From Rhexocercosporidium sp. MPI-PUGE-AT-0058 (taxonomy: Eukaryota > Ascomycota > Leotiomycetes > Helotiales), in NCBI GenBank assembly GCA_020746875.1, contig JAGTJL010000007.1, forward strand, positions 868,001 through 932,000: 64,000 nucleotides of DNA, written 5' to 3'. How positions within the stretch are numbered: position 1 is the stretch's first letter; each line of letters opens with the position of its first letter. Shown here piece by piece: positions 44,850 through 56,572 of this stretch. Under the pieces are notes generated by a model, which saw only the letters and a list, made by a program, of their open reading frames with translations, did not search any database and had not been told where the DNA came from. Made by a program: the position numbers and the translations under genes.

Positions 44850-45324
44850 AACCTCGGGTCCCCTTCTTTTTAAGCAGTCTTAAATCTCGAGAATAAAAGT
44901 CTTAAAATAGCTTAAAATAACGGAGGTTAAATTTAAATTCTTAAGTATTTTTTAATTATAAATACCCTTTTTATTTAATTAAGTATTTAATAACGTCGCG
45001 AAAATATTAATAATTTAAAATAGTTTCGACGTTATATTTAACGTTTAAATTCATTAATTATACTTTTATAATAAGGGCTAGTAGTGCCTCTAACGGTGCC
45101 GGTTTAAGGAGAGATATATAAAATATTAAGTAAATGTTTATGGTTTTCGAAAGTATTAATTAGTAATTAATTAGTCCTTTAACCTTCGCAATTTTAAATA
45201 GTCTTAGCTTTTTATAATTTAATTTACTATTTAGTCGTTTAGTCGCGATATTTTTTTTTAAATAAGTAAACCTTATCCTTTTCTTTTAGCGTTAGTCTTA
45301 TGCTACGCTTTTTATTATAATAAA
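44850..45324 (-). pseudogene. Gypsy integrase C-terminus and chromodomain, degraded
   Basis: The minus strand reads KEKDKVYLFKKK, then KLRLFKI-like and INIYLIFYISLLKPAP, the C-terminal SH3-like part of Gypsy integrases (compare the usual HPVFHVSLLEP). NVKYNVETILNY and IKYLIK-KGYL follow, a chromodomain of the type YEVEEIL...YLVKWKGY. Stops interrupt every line. The mariner-like insertion at 45327 separates this from the rest of integrase. Confidence 0.8.
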
Positions 45325-45326
45325 TA

Positions 45327-45402
45327 CTAGCCGGCTCACCTCCTGTTTCGCTCGGGGCTCGCGTACAGTCGGGGAAAGCAAATGTCACCGGAAAGCAAAC
45401 CT
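45327..45402 (+). repeat. Left terminal inverted repeat (76 bp)
   Basis: Perfect reverse complement of 47693-47768. Ends in GGAAAGCAAACCT on the inner side. Confidence 0.93.
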
Positions 45403-45497
45403 ATCACTAGCCGCATTAACTTCGGGCAATTATTTTTGGTATATTCCCTATTAAAATTACGTCGTAAATAATAATTATTTAAATGAATTAATAACGC

Positions 45498-47581
45498 TTA
45501 AATACTAAAAGATATATAATCATCCTCTGCCTTAAAGTTATCCTCAAAACCTATTCTCCTTGAATTTTCGGCCATATTAAGTGCTTTTATTACCGTATCT
45601 TTAGTATCCTTTTCGACTACGCTAATAAGCTCACTATTTGATTTTGTAAATATCTTAATTTCGTCGTCTTCTCTTTTTATATGAGATAATATTTGAGCCT
45701 CTTTTACCGCAAGTAATAAACCCGGGTGCCCTTCTTCAGTCAAAAACACAGCTTTAGTTACTGTAGGAGCTTTATCTGGTTCTCGATTAATAATTAGAAC
45801 GTGTTGCGGAGGCTCTTTCCTACGTCTCTAGTACTTTAGAGCCTCTTGTTTCCTAGTTTTATTAATTTTCTTTGCAGTGACGCCGGCTACTCGTAAAGAC
45901 TCTTTATGCTTACTAATTGTATGAGAAAGTAGCCTCTTAGCTTTCCGATAGTTTTTAATCTATTCCGCCTCTGCCTTTGCTTTAATTTAAAGCCGTAATT
46001 TAGTTATAATACTTCCGGAGGTTTTATTGCCTTTAACTGTACAACGAGAGGTATTCTTTTGTTTAGTATGCTTTTGTAGCTTTTGCTATAATAATACGTG
46101 CTTTATAGCCGTTAAGTATGCCTTCTGTAACTAAACCAAAGTCTCTTTCATTATAGATTTAAAAGTCTTAATTGTATTATCTGAGAATTACGTAGGATCT
46201 TTAATAATAAAGGATTCTATAATTGTTGTCGTCTTCTAAATAGTCTTTGCAGTAGTAAGTAAGAGCTTAAGTAACTCCATTCCGTTGTTTTGTATAACCG
46301 TGAAGCTTTAACTTAAGCTTTATTTATAAAAGCTCTTAATATTCTTGACTCCGGCTTTATAGTTTAATAGCCATATGCTAGATTTCTGAAATGTATTGTA
46401 AATAATATGCCGTTGCATAATATTTAACCGAATGCTAATAAGATCCCTAAATATTAAAGTGATTGTGTATTTTAAGTTTAAATTCCGTAAAGCTAAATTA
46501 ACGGCATATAAATGGTAATGCTTTCATGAACGGAAAATGCCTACGTCTAGCGACTGTAAAGCGTATATAAGGTAATTAAGGAAGTATTATAGTTAAATAT
46601 TATTCTCTTTAAGGAGTAGTTAAAAGGGTAAATAATAATAAGACTTATAACTATTTAAAAGTAATAATTTCTATAGTTTTTGTAATCCGGCATAAGAATA
46701 ATAAATTAAATGCTGGCCGTAATTTATAATTACTGTATTATTGACGTAGCTAAAAGAAGAATAATTAATATACTCGTCTCTAACGAGGTTCTCGGAAATC
46801 TAATTCTTTATAATATACTCGCCCGGAGTAATAATAAAAGGTGGTAACGACTTCTCTTTATCTCCTCGTATAATCTCAATAACTATAATTTGTTTCTTAG
46901 TTCTTTACGTAGCTATATAAAGCTGTGTAATTGCTTTAAGGACGATTACTTTCTCAGAAGTAGGATAGTTAACGCGTACGCTTGACTTGTTCATATTTAG
47001 CACTTAGCTCCTATGGTGTATTTTTAGCCTTTTTATTTTAGCTTGCAAGTCTTTAAACCACTTTTTTATAGCCTTAATATTGTGTGCTTCTATTCGTTTA
47101 ACTTCTATAGGCTTCGTTTCAATTGTATGGAGATCTGGGTGGTCCTTAAGCTAGGAAGTGAACTAGCGTTTTGTCGGAGGCTTACGAGGAGGCACTTAAG
47201 ACTATATAATATTAGTAAATACTTATTTAAATATAATATAAAATATATAGTTAAGAGGTATTTAATTGCTGCTATTACTATTGTATGCGAAGCTCCTAAA
47301 CCGACCTCCCATTGCTCACGGCAGTATCGTATAATAGCCTTTTCTTGTGTTGCCGATAGAATCTTATTATGGCTACTACTTCTAGGCAAATCTAACTGTC
47401 GGCGAATAGCTCTTCTATAAAGAGATTAACGTAGAGAGTCTTCTTTAACGCCGAAGATACGTGCGGGGTTCTTTGGTAGCTCTTCTGGGTGCGTAATACT
47501 CTAATTCTTAGCTTCAATAAAGGTTTTATCGTACGCTGCCTTCGTCGTATGTTTACTATAATAATTCTTCCGTAGAGGCAT
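45498..47581 (-). pseudogene. pogo/Fot1-type transposase, degraded
   Basis: The start at 47581 reads MPLRKNYYSKHTTKAAYDKT, then THPEELPKNPARIFGVKEDS, NKILSATQEKAIIRYCREQW and EVGLGASHTIVIAAI. This is the N-terminal helix-turn-helix (CENP-B/psq-like) DNA-binding part of Fot1/pogo transposases. In-frame TAG and TAA sit where Gln or Arg codons are expected. The DDE catalytic core in the middle (about 45900-47000) is unreadable. The far end (45498-45749) is an open stretch of about 80 codons (HPGLLLAVKEAQILSHIKRE, then EDDEIKIF), probably the C-terminus. No active transposase can be made. Confidence 0.85.
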
Positions 47582-47692
47582 GTTAATTTGGGGTTGTTGT
47601 GATGAAGGGGGAATGTTGACGCGTTATTTAAAGGATGTCAAAAAGCGTGTTTTTAAGTAGAAAAGGGAGGCTTAGCGCATTTGGGGAGTAAC

Positions 47693-47768
47693 AGGTTTGC
47701 TTTCCGGTGACATTTGCTTTCCCCGACTGTACGCGAGCCCCGAGCGAAACAGGAGGTGAGCCGGCTAG
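47693..47768 (-). repeat. Right terminal inverted repeat (76 bp)
   Basis: Perfect reverse complement of 45327-45402; followed by the TA duplication. Confidence 0.93.
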
Positions 47769-47770
47769 TA

Positions 47771-48274
47771 GCTAATCTTTATATAATAAATAAAATATCC
47801 GTTAGTAGTTTATTATATAATTACTTAAGTTTATCTCTTTATAATATGGCTTTATACGCGGTTCTTTAACTTATAATTAATATATTATATGCCGTCGGGT
47901 TATATTTATAATTTGTATAAAACGGCGATACTTTAATAGTCTCTTAATTTACGCTATTATATGTAAACTAAGCGGTTAAGAGTAATTAAACTTAATCGTC
48001 TTATTTATAGTTTACGTAATATTAAAGATAAGTCTTTATTATTTAATTAATTTATTTTATTTAGCCGTCGGTCTAAGGGTAAAATGCCGTTAACATTTTT
48101 TATTTTATTTTTAAAAGTAATATTAATGTTTTTTAAAACTTTAAGGTAAAAAGCTTGTCTTTATTTAAAATAACTTCGTTTAATATTTTATAATTCGCGA
48201 AAATCGTTCGAAGGAATATCTGCGCTATAATTAGCGCATTTTATATACTTAATATTAGTATTATATACGCGTAC
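47771..48274 (-). pseudogene. Gypsy integrase core, second part
   Basis: The minus strand reads AQIFLRTIFANYKILNEVIL, NKDKLFT and KTL, then TAFYP-TDG (usual TAYHPQTDGQ), YVNYK-DD and SPFYTNYKYNPTAY (usual TPFYANYGYEP). These are the catalytic-core motifs of Gypsy integrases. The preceding part of the same domain lies on the far side of Copia-1 (56573 onwards); joining at one copy of the CGTAC duplication restores an in-frame NKVRV reading. Confidence 0.85.
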
Positions 48275-48465
48275 TGTCGTACAGAAGTGGAGCAGGCTTT
48301 TAGTGGTTCAAGAGCTTTACGATTAACGTAAAGAGCAAAGGTTCAAAAAAAATATATTAAAGTAAGCGTTACCTTTTGCAAAAAAGGACTGTGACTCGAG
48401 TATATATATACGTAAGTGCTTACGAGAGTATATACATGACCAGTAGACTGCGCTAAGGCGCGACA
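48275..48465 (-). repeat. Copia-1 3' LTR (191 bp)
   Basis: Direct copy of 56377-56567; about 18 mismatches, all transitions. Contains a short palindrome CGTAAGTGCTTACG. Confidence 0.93.
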
Positions 48466-49401
48466 CACCCTTATAATAAGGCTCCGTTATACAGATAAGC
48501 TTTATTATTTAAAAGCGCATAAGCAGTTAAGAAATATAATATAAGCTCCTCGAGTATATATATTAATTCTTAGTAAAAGTATAACGCCGAGCAGTAAATT
48601 AATACTCTTAAGATATTATAATAAATGAAAATATTAGTACGCGCTTTAAAAATATAATATACGAGGACTTTATATATTAATATAAGTAGTCTATTAAGTA
48701 ATTAAGATTAATAATAAATGAGAATATAAATACGTATTTAAATTATATATAATTAAACAAATGAGATTTAAAGATATAATTAAGCTGTAGTAATTAAGTA
48801 AATAAGATCTTAATTATTGTGTTTAACGCGTGTAAATCGCAGGTTTTAAAAGTAAGGCTAAAGTAAGGTTCGGTCTGCAGTTAAGATCTCGTGCCGTCCC
48901 GTTTAATCATTGAGTTACTGAGCTGTGATTAGTGAATTTAGTCTTTTTAGAGTGATTATTATATATAATAAGAAGCCGCAACGGTGTGTGCTAGCCTCTT
49001 ATTAGCTTATATAATGCGCCGCCTCCCGGGTTAGTAAGTTTATTATTAGTTCAAGCGTCCCGTTCCGTAGTAGCGCGATCATAATTACTTTTAGGAATAT
49101 ATATATATCGACCTTCGTATTATTATAATTAACTTTTACTTAATATTAACGTATTTTATACTTGCGTGCTTGCTTACTTACTTATTTCTTTTTTTTGTCT
49201 TTTAATCTTTTATTTTTTTTAGTAAATTCTTTTTAATTATTAATTATACTTCTTAAAGCTTTTAGAGTAATAATTGCGCATATTAATAATCAAATCGCAG
49301 CTCGTTAGGTAAGTTCTTTAGTTTAATTTCTTAATTTCATTTTTGAGTAATCCTGGCACTGTTAAACTAATCGTTAATAATTATATTATAAGATTTTGAA
49401 A

Positions 49402-50430
49402 ATGAGTTCGATGACTAAAAAGTATTTAATAATAAGCTGGCTAATGATTTTATTAATAATCCTCTTCTTACTTGTTCGGTCGTCAGAATAGATCCTAAAA
49501 ATAATTTGCAATATTTTTCTTTACGCAAAAATGAGAATACGCTTGTTAATAACTCTAATAATAAGTTAATTCTCCCTCGATCTTCTTATGCTAAACTAAG
49601 CTCGCTATCCAAGAAGACTCCTACGCGTTCTTTTAATACTTTACTATTATTAATTATATTAAGCAGAAGCGTTATTATATTAAATAAAGATGGCTTTTAA
49701 TATATTCTTTTTATTTCGCGCGTTTCGCGTCTTAATTCGATTCCCTCTCTTGTCCTTCCTCTTACTTTTGAGACTCGTACTCGTTCTTTATTAACTTTAA
49801 AGAAGCGCAAATCGTCTCGCATTCCATTCAAGCCTCGCTCTCTTATTAAGCGCGCTCGAGGTATATATATACTATTTTAAAGCTTGCTTCTTATTAATAA
49901 CTTATTTCATTTATATTAATTAAAATCTAAGAAAGGAATTTGCGGATCCTTATTTATTATATATTCGTGCTACTGTTCGTGGCCGTAGTAATTGTGGATA
50001 TTACTTCGCTAATACTTTCGCTATTAGAAGTCGATGTTACAATTGCACTTCTAGTTATAAGTGCGATTCCGCTACGGGAGATATGCTTAAATATAATAGA
50101 AGATTAATTATAACTATAAATTTTAATAATAAAAAAGTATAATAATCGTATTATAATTAATCGAGCATTTTATTAATTAATTCATAAAGTATTAAAAAAT
50201 ATAAAACTACTTTAAAAGCCTTAATAAAAGACTTAGCGAGTGATAAAGAGTTTAATAAAGATATAAAATTAAATCTTCCGATGCGCTCTCAAAAGCTAAG
50301 TTTAAAACGTAATAAAAAGGATAATTTTAATAATAATATTAATATTAATACAAGATTTTTAACAGAGTTTAATAATCTTATATAAAGTTTAAAGAAGTTC
50401 GCGAAAGTCTTAAAGACGATAGCTACTCGT
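49402..50430 (+). pseudogene. Extra antisense gene in Copia-1, Cys-rich, degraded
   Basis: On the strand opposite to pol, between RNase H and the 3' LTR. It holds an open stretch of 64 codons (49506-49700), a basic stretch (LKKRKSSRIPFKPRSLIKRA, about 49796-49858), then a Cys-rich part RGRSNCGYYFA ... RSRCYNCTSSYKC (about 49981-50066) and a Lys/Asn-rich tail. The spacing of the cysteines is loosely like the fungal DUF3716 domain, which is common near transposons, but this is only a visual impression. A counterpart lies in Copia-2 at 60380-61320 in the same position and orientation. Frame breaks show it is no longer functional. Confidence 0.5.
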
Positions 50431-50639
50431 TAATCTAAGCTTAAGTGAATTCTTTTGCGCTTTTAGTGGATTATTTATAAGCTCGGACTGGATTTATACG
50501 GACTTTGCCTAGGCTCGGGCCGGATTTCGCGTTTACGTTCGGCGTTTTTAGAGCGTAAATACTTAAAAATGTTAAATTAGAAAAGTTTTATAAATAAAAG
50601 ATTATATAAAAATATTCTTAATATGCTTTTAATAAATAT

Positions 50640-53600
50640 ATTTAAAGCTTTTTAACTTAAGATCGGTAATTATTAAAGTTTAAAAGTATTCTAAAAAGCT
50701 CGAATTTCTAATAAAACAAATTCTTCGTAAGCTTATTAGCAGGCATATTAGCGGTTAGAAAATATATTATTTTAAATAATCTATAAGTATATTTTTACTT
50801 AAGTTACATGTTCTGAATATTTATATAGTAAAGCTTAATAATAATCCTTTTAATATTATTTATAATTAGTTTAATTATTTATTAATTATTATAAAAGATC
50901 TTTTAAGTCTTATTAATATTAAGAGCTAAGTTCTGAAAGAATCGTTGAAGAGTTATAGCTTCTTTTTTAATATACTTTAACGCTAGTAATTCCGCTTTAG
51001 TAATTAATATAGTAATCGTGGATTATTTTAATACTTTTTAGATTATTAGCCCGCCGAATAATAAAATCATATATTCTTAAGATAACTTCTGAGTGTTAAT
51101 GTTATTCGCGAAAAATATATTTAAAATAATATAAAGCGCTTTTTCTTAATTACTTCCGTATATAATGCCTAAAAAGCGCGTATTAAATAAGTAGCGAATA
51201 AGTTAATATATAGTTATAAAATGCTTTAAACTAGGATTTATCGCGAACTATAAGAGCTAAGCAATCGCAAAAGCTACGTCTAGTCTTATAACGATTATTA
51301 TATATAATACCGACTTAACTCTCTCTTAATAAGCTTTAATATATTTCTTTAAAGCTTATCTTTTATATTTAACAAAATCGATTTAAAGGAGCGATATCGT
51401 AAAACACTTCTTATTAATTTACTTAAACTTTCGAGTAATCTTCTTAATATACTAACTATAAACTAAAGAGATAGTCTTACGCTTTTTATCGTATATTATT
51501 TTAATCCTTAAGAATTATTTAATATTTCTAAGATTATGCATATCGTACGCTTAATTCAGTCGCTTAATAAAATCCTGTCCAAGCTTTGAATTGTTTTAGT
51601 AATAGAGTATTTAAATGTTATTTACGTAAAAGAGAATAAAGATCTTATAAGTAAAGTCTGTGAATATATACGGTTCCTTCGAGTATATAATTAGCTTTAA
51701 ATTTATTAACGTTTTATTAATATATTTATATTATAAATACGGAGAGTCACGCATCCCGTAAAAAGCGCGATTAACTTATAGTATATATCCAGGCTTATTA
51801 AAACCTGGAGGAAATTTATAATATACGGTTTTACTGTTTATATCTCGAAGAGCGTTAATAAACGCGTTAATTACGTCGAAGCACTTGATTTTCAAGTTAA
51901 AATGAGTTGCGAGCGCTATAACGATTCGGAAGGATTTAGTTAAAAGCGTGCTGGCGTATATAGAAATAATCGTTAATTTATTTTAGAGATTACCTTGTAT
52001 AATAATTTAGGATTTATATCTTAAAATATATTCCTTTAAATTTAGCTTATATTTAAAAACTTATATAAGCGGGATAAGTATTAATATAATACTTAAATTA
52101 AATACTTTTAAAGTCTAGTAATTTTATTTATTTATTATTCTTATTTTTAAGCTTATATCTTCTTTAAATTACTTTTTTATTAAATAATTCTTAAGATCGC
52201 TTTATTATTTTAGTTTAAGTAGAAGATCTTAGATTTTAATTTTTAAAAATAAGATTTTCTTTTTTAATAATTGGCGGCTCAATTATATTACTACTGCAAT
52301 TATATAATATATAATCTTTATTAAATCTCGAAGATCATTTTGTTCTTTTAATAATATATATTAATTAAATATAAGCCCTTAAAGCATTTGATTGATTTCA
52401 GACCGAAGATTATTATATTAGTCGAAGATTTAATTACCTCCGAGATTAAGCTTACCCCCGAGCTTAAGGTTGCTTTTATCGAGGCGTGTTTATTTAAGGA
52501 AAGCTATAAGTATTATAAATATTTTATTACTTTAATTCTTTTGTGATTTTCTTTTTTTCCTTTTACTTTTAGCTGGCTTCTTTGCTTTTATCGAGCTTTT
52601 AATAAGTATATTTAATTTTAATTAAGCTTCTTTTATTATAGTTTAAGAGCGTATTACTTTCGCTTGTCCTGCTTCCGTCGTTCGAGTATTTTATGCTTTA
52701 ATCTAGGGATATAATATTAAAATTATTACTAGAAACTCTTTTTATGATCGAGGTCTTAACGGTATTTGAATCTCGATGCGTGATAATTAAGACGGATCCC
52801 GCGCTTGATCCTGTAATACGTTTGAATCTCGATTAGTGAATTATATGCTCTCACGCGAGTCGAATGCTTTTAAGTTATATTTTATGCTTAAAATAGACTT
52901 TTAGTCTAACGTATTCTCTTTTAATTTCTTATTTTATTTAAAAGAGCCTTTTAAAGTAAGAGTATATTCTGGAGTTAAAAGTTTATTTGCTATACTTAAG
53001 CTATTAATATGCTCTTTTACTCTCGAGTTCTGACTCTCGAAGCTTTCAATTAATCTTTAAATTCGTTTAATATATAATTAAAGCAAGTCTTCGCCTAAGA
53101 GATTCGTATTATTTTCCTTAATAATTATATCTTTAATAATATTTTTAATGATTTTAGCTTAGTTTACAATAGACTTATTCTCTTCGATAAGATCGCAAAT
53201 AAACTAAGCTTTTTAAATCGTAATCTTTATTTCTTTACTTAAAGTAATATAAAAGCTATTTTTATTAAAGCGTATATTACGCGTAATAATTATTCTATTA
53301 AGACGTAGCACTTAAATTTTATAAATATTAAAAGCGTGGAAACTTATAAGAAATCTAATATACGCACGCGCAGTTATTTTAAACGCTTTCTTATCTTATC
53401 TTTTAATTCTCTTTATTATTAATAAGTACGCTTTATAATTATATATATAAATATTATTTTAGTTTAATTTAAAATCTATAATAAGTCTTATAATAAGCGC
53501 TAAATTATATTACCGAAAATAGTTCCGAAACTACTTATTATTAACTTTAATAAGTGATAGCCAGTTATTTACTCGCCTTAGGCTTTTGTTATATAAATAG

Positions 53601-54400
53601 ATCCCTGCAAGTATATATTTAATACTCAGATTTACGGGGAGATTAGCTAATAGTCTTATTTTAATGCCTTTATTAATTGCTTTTTGACTAGCTCTTTCGG
53701 CTCCGCTATTTAGCTTATGAATTGCCGTTAGTAAGAGCTCGAGGTCAATTCCGAGCTTATTAGCTTATCTCTTATATCTCGTAAATCCTCGAATTACAAT
53801 AACTGCTTTCTCTTAATTATGCTTGAATTTATATATTAAGAGTCCAAACTGCTTTCGAATTCAAGCTTTAAAGCTCTTAATATATTAAAATACTTTATTA
53901 TACTTCTTTATTTATAGTATATAATTAACGAATAAGCTATTATATTCGCATTTGAGCACGAGGAGCTAAGAGTAATTGCTTTAATATTTCAAATAATTAA
54001 ATAAATCTTAAGTGACTTTTTAAAATAATTTAAAGGATTTCCTTTTCGGTAAACGTTTAAAGATTACTTAAATAATATAAATTAAAGTATATTACTCGCA
54101 CTTAATCTTCCTTATTACTTTAATGATTTTAATATTTTTCGCCGTGCTTATTAATTTCCTTAAAGCATCCGGGCTTAAATGGCCTGCTTATAGATATTAA
54201 ATACGCTCCGAGTCTGTTTTAAAGTATTTATAATTTCTAAATAATCTATACGGCTTATTTACTTTTTTAAAAAGCGTTGAAAATATTATAATTTTTATAG
54301 CGCTTAAGAGTATGTTATAAGTGCTTGGAGAGTAGATTAAACGTGGCTTGTATTTAAAAAAAACGAAGTTTTATTTACGCTTTAGCTGTCGTATTATATA
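50640..54400 (-). pseudogene. Copia-1 pol (integrase, RT, RNase H), degraded
   Basis: Readable blocks on the minus strand: the integrase C-terminal region (KITARAYIRFLISFHAFNIY, then TRNIRFNKNSFY, 53180-53420), reverse transcriptase (FRIVIALATHFNLKIKCFDV, INAFINALRDINSKTVYYKF, PPGFNKPGYIL, about 51750-51950) and RNase H (TKAELLALKYIKKEAITLQR with FFQNLAL, about 50850-51010). The motifs are those of fungal Copia elements. Stops and frame changes lie between the blocks. The part from 54400 to 56376 should hold gag but is not readable. Confidence 0.85.
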
Positions 54401-56376
54401 GTATTTATTAATTGGCAAGCTTTTTTTGTTTTATTTTAAAGTATAGTTTATATTATAAAATTAAAGACTAGTTTTATAAAAACGAGCTTTAGAAATAATA
54501 TTAATATAGAAGTTTTTTATAATTACGACGTCGTGAAGCGTAAGATTAAATAATTCTTTATTCGGACTCTTAAGTATTTTTTTTATGACTTAAGTTCCGC
54601 GCCTGATGATAAGTAATTAAGAGCTCTTATACTTAATTAAGTCTTTAGGAATGAATTTTATAAAAGATCTTTTTAATAATATTAAACGATTATTGATTAA
54701 ATTAATCGCTTTATAATTATTTAATAAAATAGAATTTAATAAAAGATAAGGTAAATTTTAAAAGGAGTATATACTCGCAGCTAAATGCTCGGCCAGATTA
54801 AGTAAGAGCACCGGGTGCGCGTGAGTCTTGCTTGTTCTTCTTTTATTTAATAAGTTTCTAGAAAAAGTAAACTTCTTTTTATTTAATTTATTAAATCTTT
54901 ACTTATTTAGTTTCGTTAAGAGATCTTTTATTAACTAAGGGAAAGGCTTATTTAAGTTTATTTATCCGCGGAAAGCTTTCTATTATAATATAGTAAACCG
55001 CTGCCGGATTTTATTATAATATTAATTATTTATTTTTAGGTTTAAACGAGCTATTTTATTTTAATATTTAATAAATACTTTTTTATAAACTGTTATTTAA
55101 AGACGAGTATAGTTTAAGGAAGATTAATAATAAGTTTTGTCCTTTAAGTATAAATATGCTTTTTCTATAAGTTTTCCTTTTATTTTAAATCGGTTTGATT
55201 TTTAATTATGTGAATCAGAAGCTTTCGAGTCGGGTGTCTTATTATTATTAAAGCGTGAATTAAAAGTAGAGAAATAATTATACTTTAATTTGCTACCGAT
55301 AAGCTATTAATATTGGCGATCGGCTTAATTAGAATAAAACAGCCGTGCGAGCTGTTCCAAAGAGTATTTAAGAGGTATCCCGAGCTCGTCGGCTTCCTTA
55401 ATCTTAAGAAAGTACTTTTGAGTTTATAAGTTATTAAAATTATTAGCTATAATTAAGAAAAAGTTAATATTAAGGGTGCCGAGTACTTCCGGCATACGAT
55501 ATAAGTTCCTTTTGCGGATTAGCTTTTAATATTATATAATTTAGACCTTTAGGTTTCGGAAGTTCTTTATATTTAAGGATTATAAGTAATTTTAGCGGGT
55601 TATCGTCTGAATCGTTGTATTCGTTTAATGTAGAACTGTTTTAAGCGTGTAAATTAGTGCTTAAATATTAATTCTTTTCTTAGTAACGAGCTGTGCAGCC
55701 GTTATACTAAAGAATTGGCGGCTTATAGTTTTCTTAATCTATTCGTAGAGTTTGAGGTATATTATGGTTCGTGGTTGCTATATTATGCACTTTATAATAT
55801 GCGCTTTAGCTTCGGCCTCGGCTTCCTTTTAATAAGATTCTACGGTTATCTTAATAAGCTCGTGCGGTCGAGTGGAAAGAAAGGCAATAAAAGCGTTAAA
55901 GCTTGTAATTATTTAGTCCGAGGAAGACGTAGCTATTGCGTGACGATCGAGCGCCTATTTTTAAAATTATTTATTATACTCGTTTGTCTTTATTATATAA
56001 TTTAATTTAGCGAGATTATTCTTTTATTAAGCGATCTACTCGACGGTCCGTGGATTTTTGTTAATAATTTCAGTTAGTGTTTTTGTATTAAGAGTATTTA
56101 AGTTAACGAAAGGCTAAAGTCCGAGTATTTAAGCGCTAAGAGTTAAATGATTTATTTATAACGAGAAGTCTTTAAGCTTTAAATATATAATATTTGCATT
56201 AAGACCGCTAAGACTGTCGTGTAATGATATCTCGATAATCGCGCTAAGAGAGGCATTAAGGTTTAATCGTGAGGAAAAGGAACGAAAATCATAAAGTTAA
56301 AGTTAAATAAGCTTAACTAAAGCTCGAAATCTGTATATGCCAAAAGTAGCTTGTGAAGATAGATGTGACTCTTAAC

Positions 56377-56567
56377 TGTCGTATAAAAGTAGAGCAGGCT
56401 TTTAGTAGTTCAAGAGCTCTACGATTAACGTAAAGAGCAAGGGTTTAAAAAAAATATATTAAAGTAAGCGTTACTTTTTATAAGAAAAGACTATGACCCG
56501 AGTATATATACACGTAAGTGCTTACGAGAGCATACACATGACCAGTAGACTGCGCTAGGGCGCGACA
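56377..56567 (-). repeat. Copia-1 5' LTR (191 bp)
   Basis: Same length as the left copy. The differences are C/T and G/A in both directions, as expected from RIP hitting the two copies independently. Confidence 0.93.
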
Positions 56568-56572
56568 CGTAC

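Larger units (their letters stand above)
45327..47768 (-). mobile_element. Tc1/mariner (pogo/Fot1-type) DNA transposon, 2442 bp
   Basis: Flanked by the TA target duplication (45325-45326 and 47769-47770). Its inverted ends are 76 bp long and identical: each begins CTAGCCGGCTCACCTCCTG. The transposase remains lie on the minus strand. Fungal Fot1/pogo elements share the TA target and the CENP-B-like N-terminal domain seen here. The GC-rich ends carry no RIP-like change while the inside is AT-rich and full of stops. It lies within the Gypsy integrase, so it inserted after the Gypsy element. Confidence 0.9.
48275..56567 (-). mobile_element. Ty1/Copia retrotransposon Copia-1, 8.3 kb, minus strand
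   Basis: Two direct 191-bp LTRs (48275-48465 and 56377-56567) with TG...CA ends (TGTCGT...GCGCGACA) and an exact 5-bp target duplication CGTAC (48270-48274, 56568-56572). On the minus strand the order is integrase, RT, RNase H towards the left LTR, the Copia order. The polypurine tract (ATAAGGGTG) lies next to the left LTR, which confirms the minus orientation. The about 2.1 kb between RNase H and the 3' LTR holds an extra open region on the opposite strand. Inserted into the Gypsy integrase. All frames are damaged. Confidence 0.93.

Noticed and set aside
47043..47420. 125-codon plus-strand open frame in the DNA transposon
   Set aside because: Antisense shadow of the transposase N-terminal region on the minus strand.
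55715..56005. 96-codon plus-strand open frame inside Copia-1
   Set aside because: Tyr/Leu/Phe-rich low-complexity frame in AT-rich DNA, antisense to the expected gag region, with no homologous counterpart readable in Copia-2 within the window.
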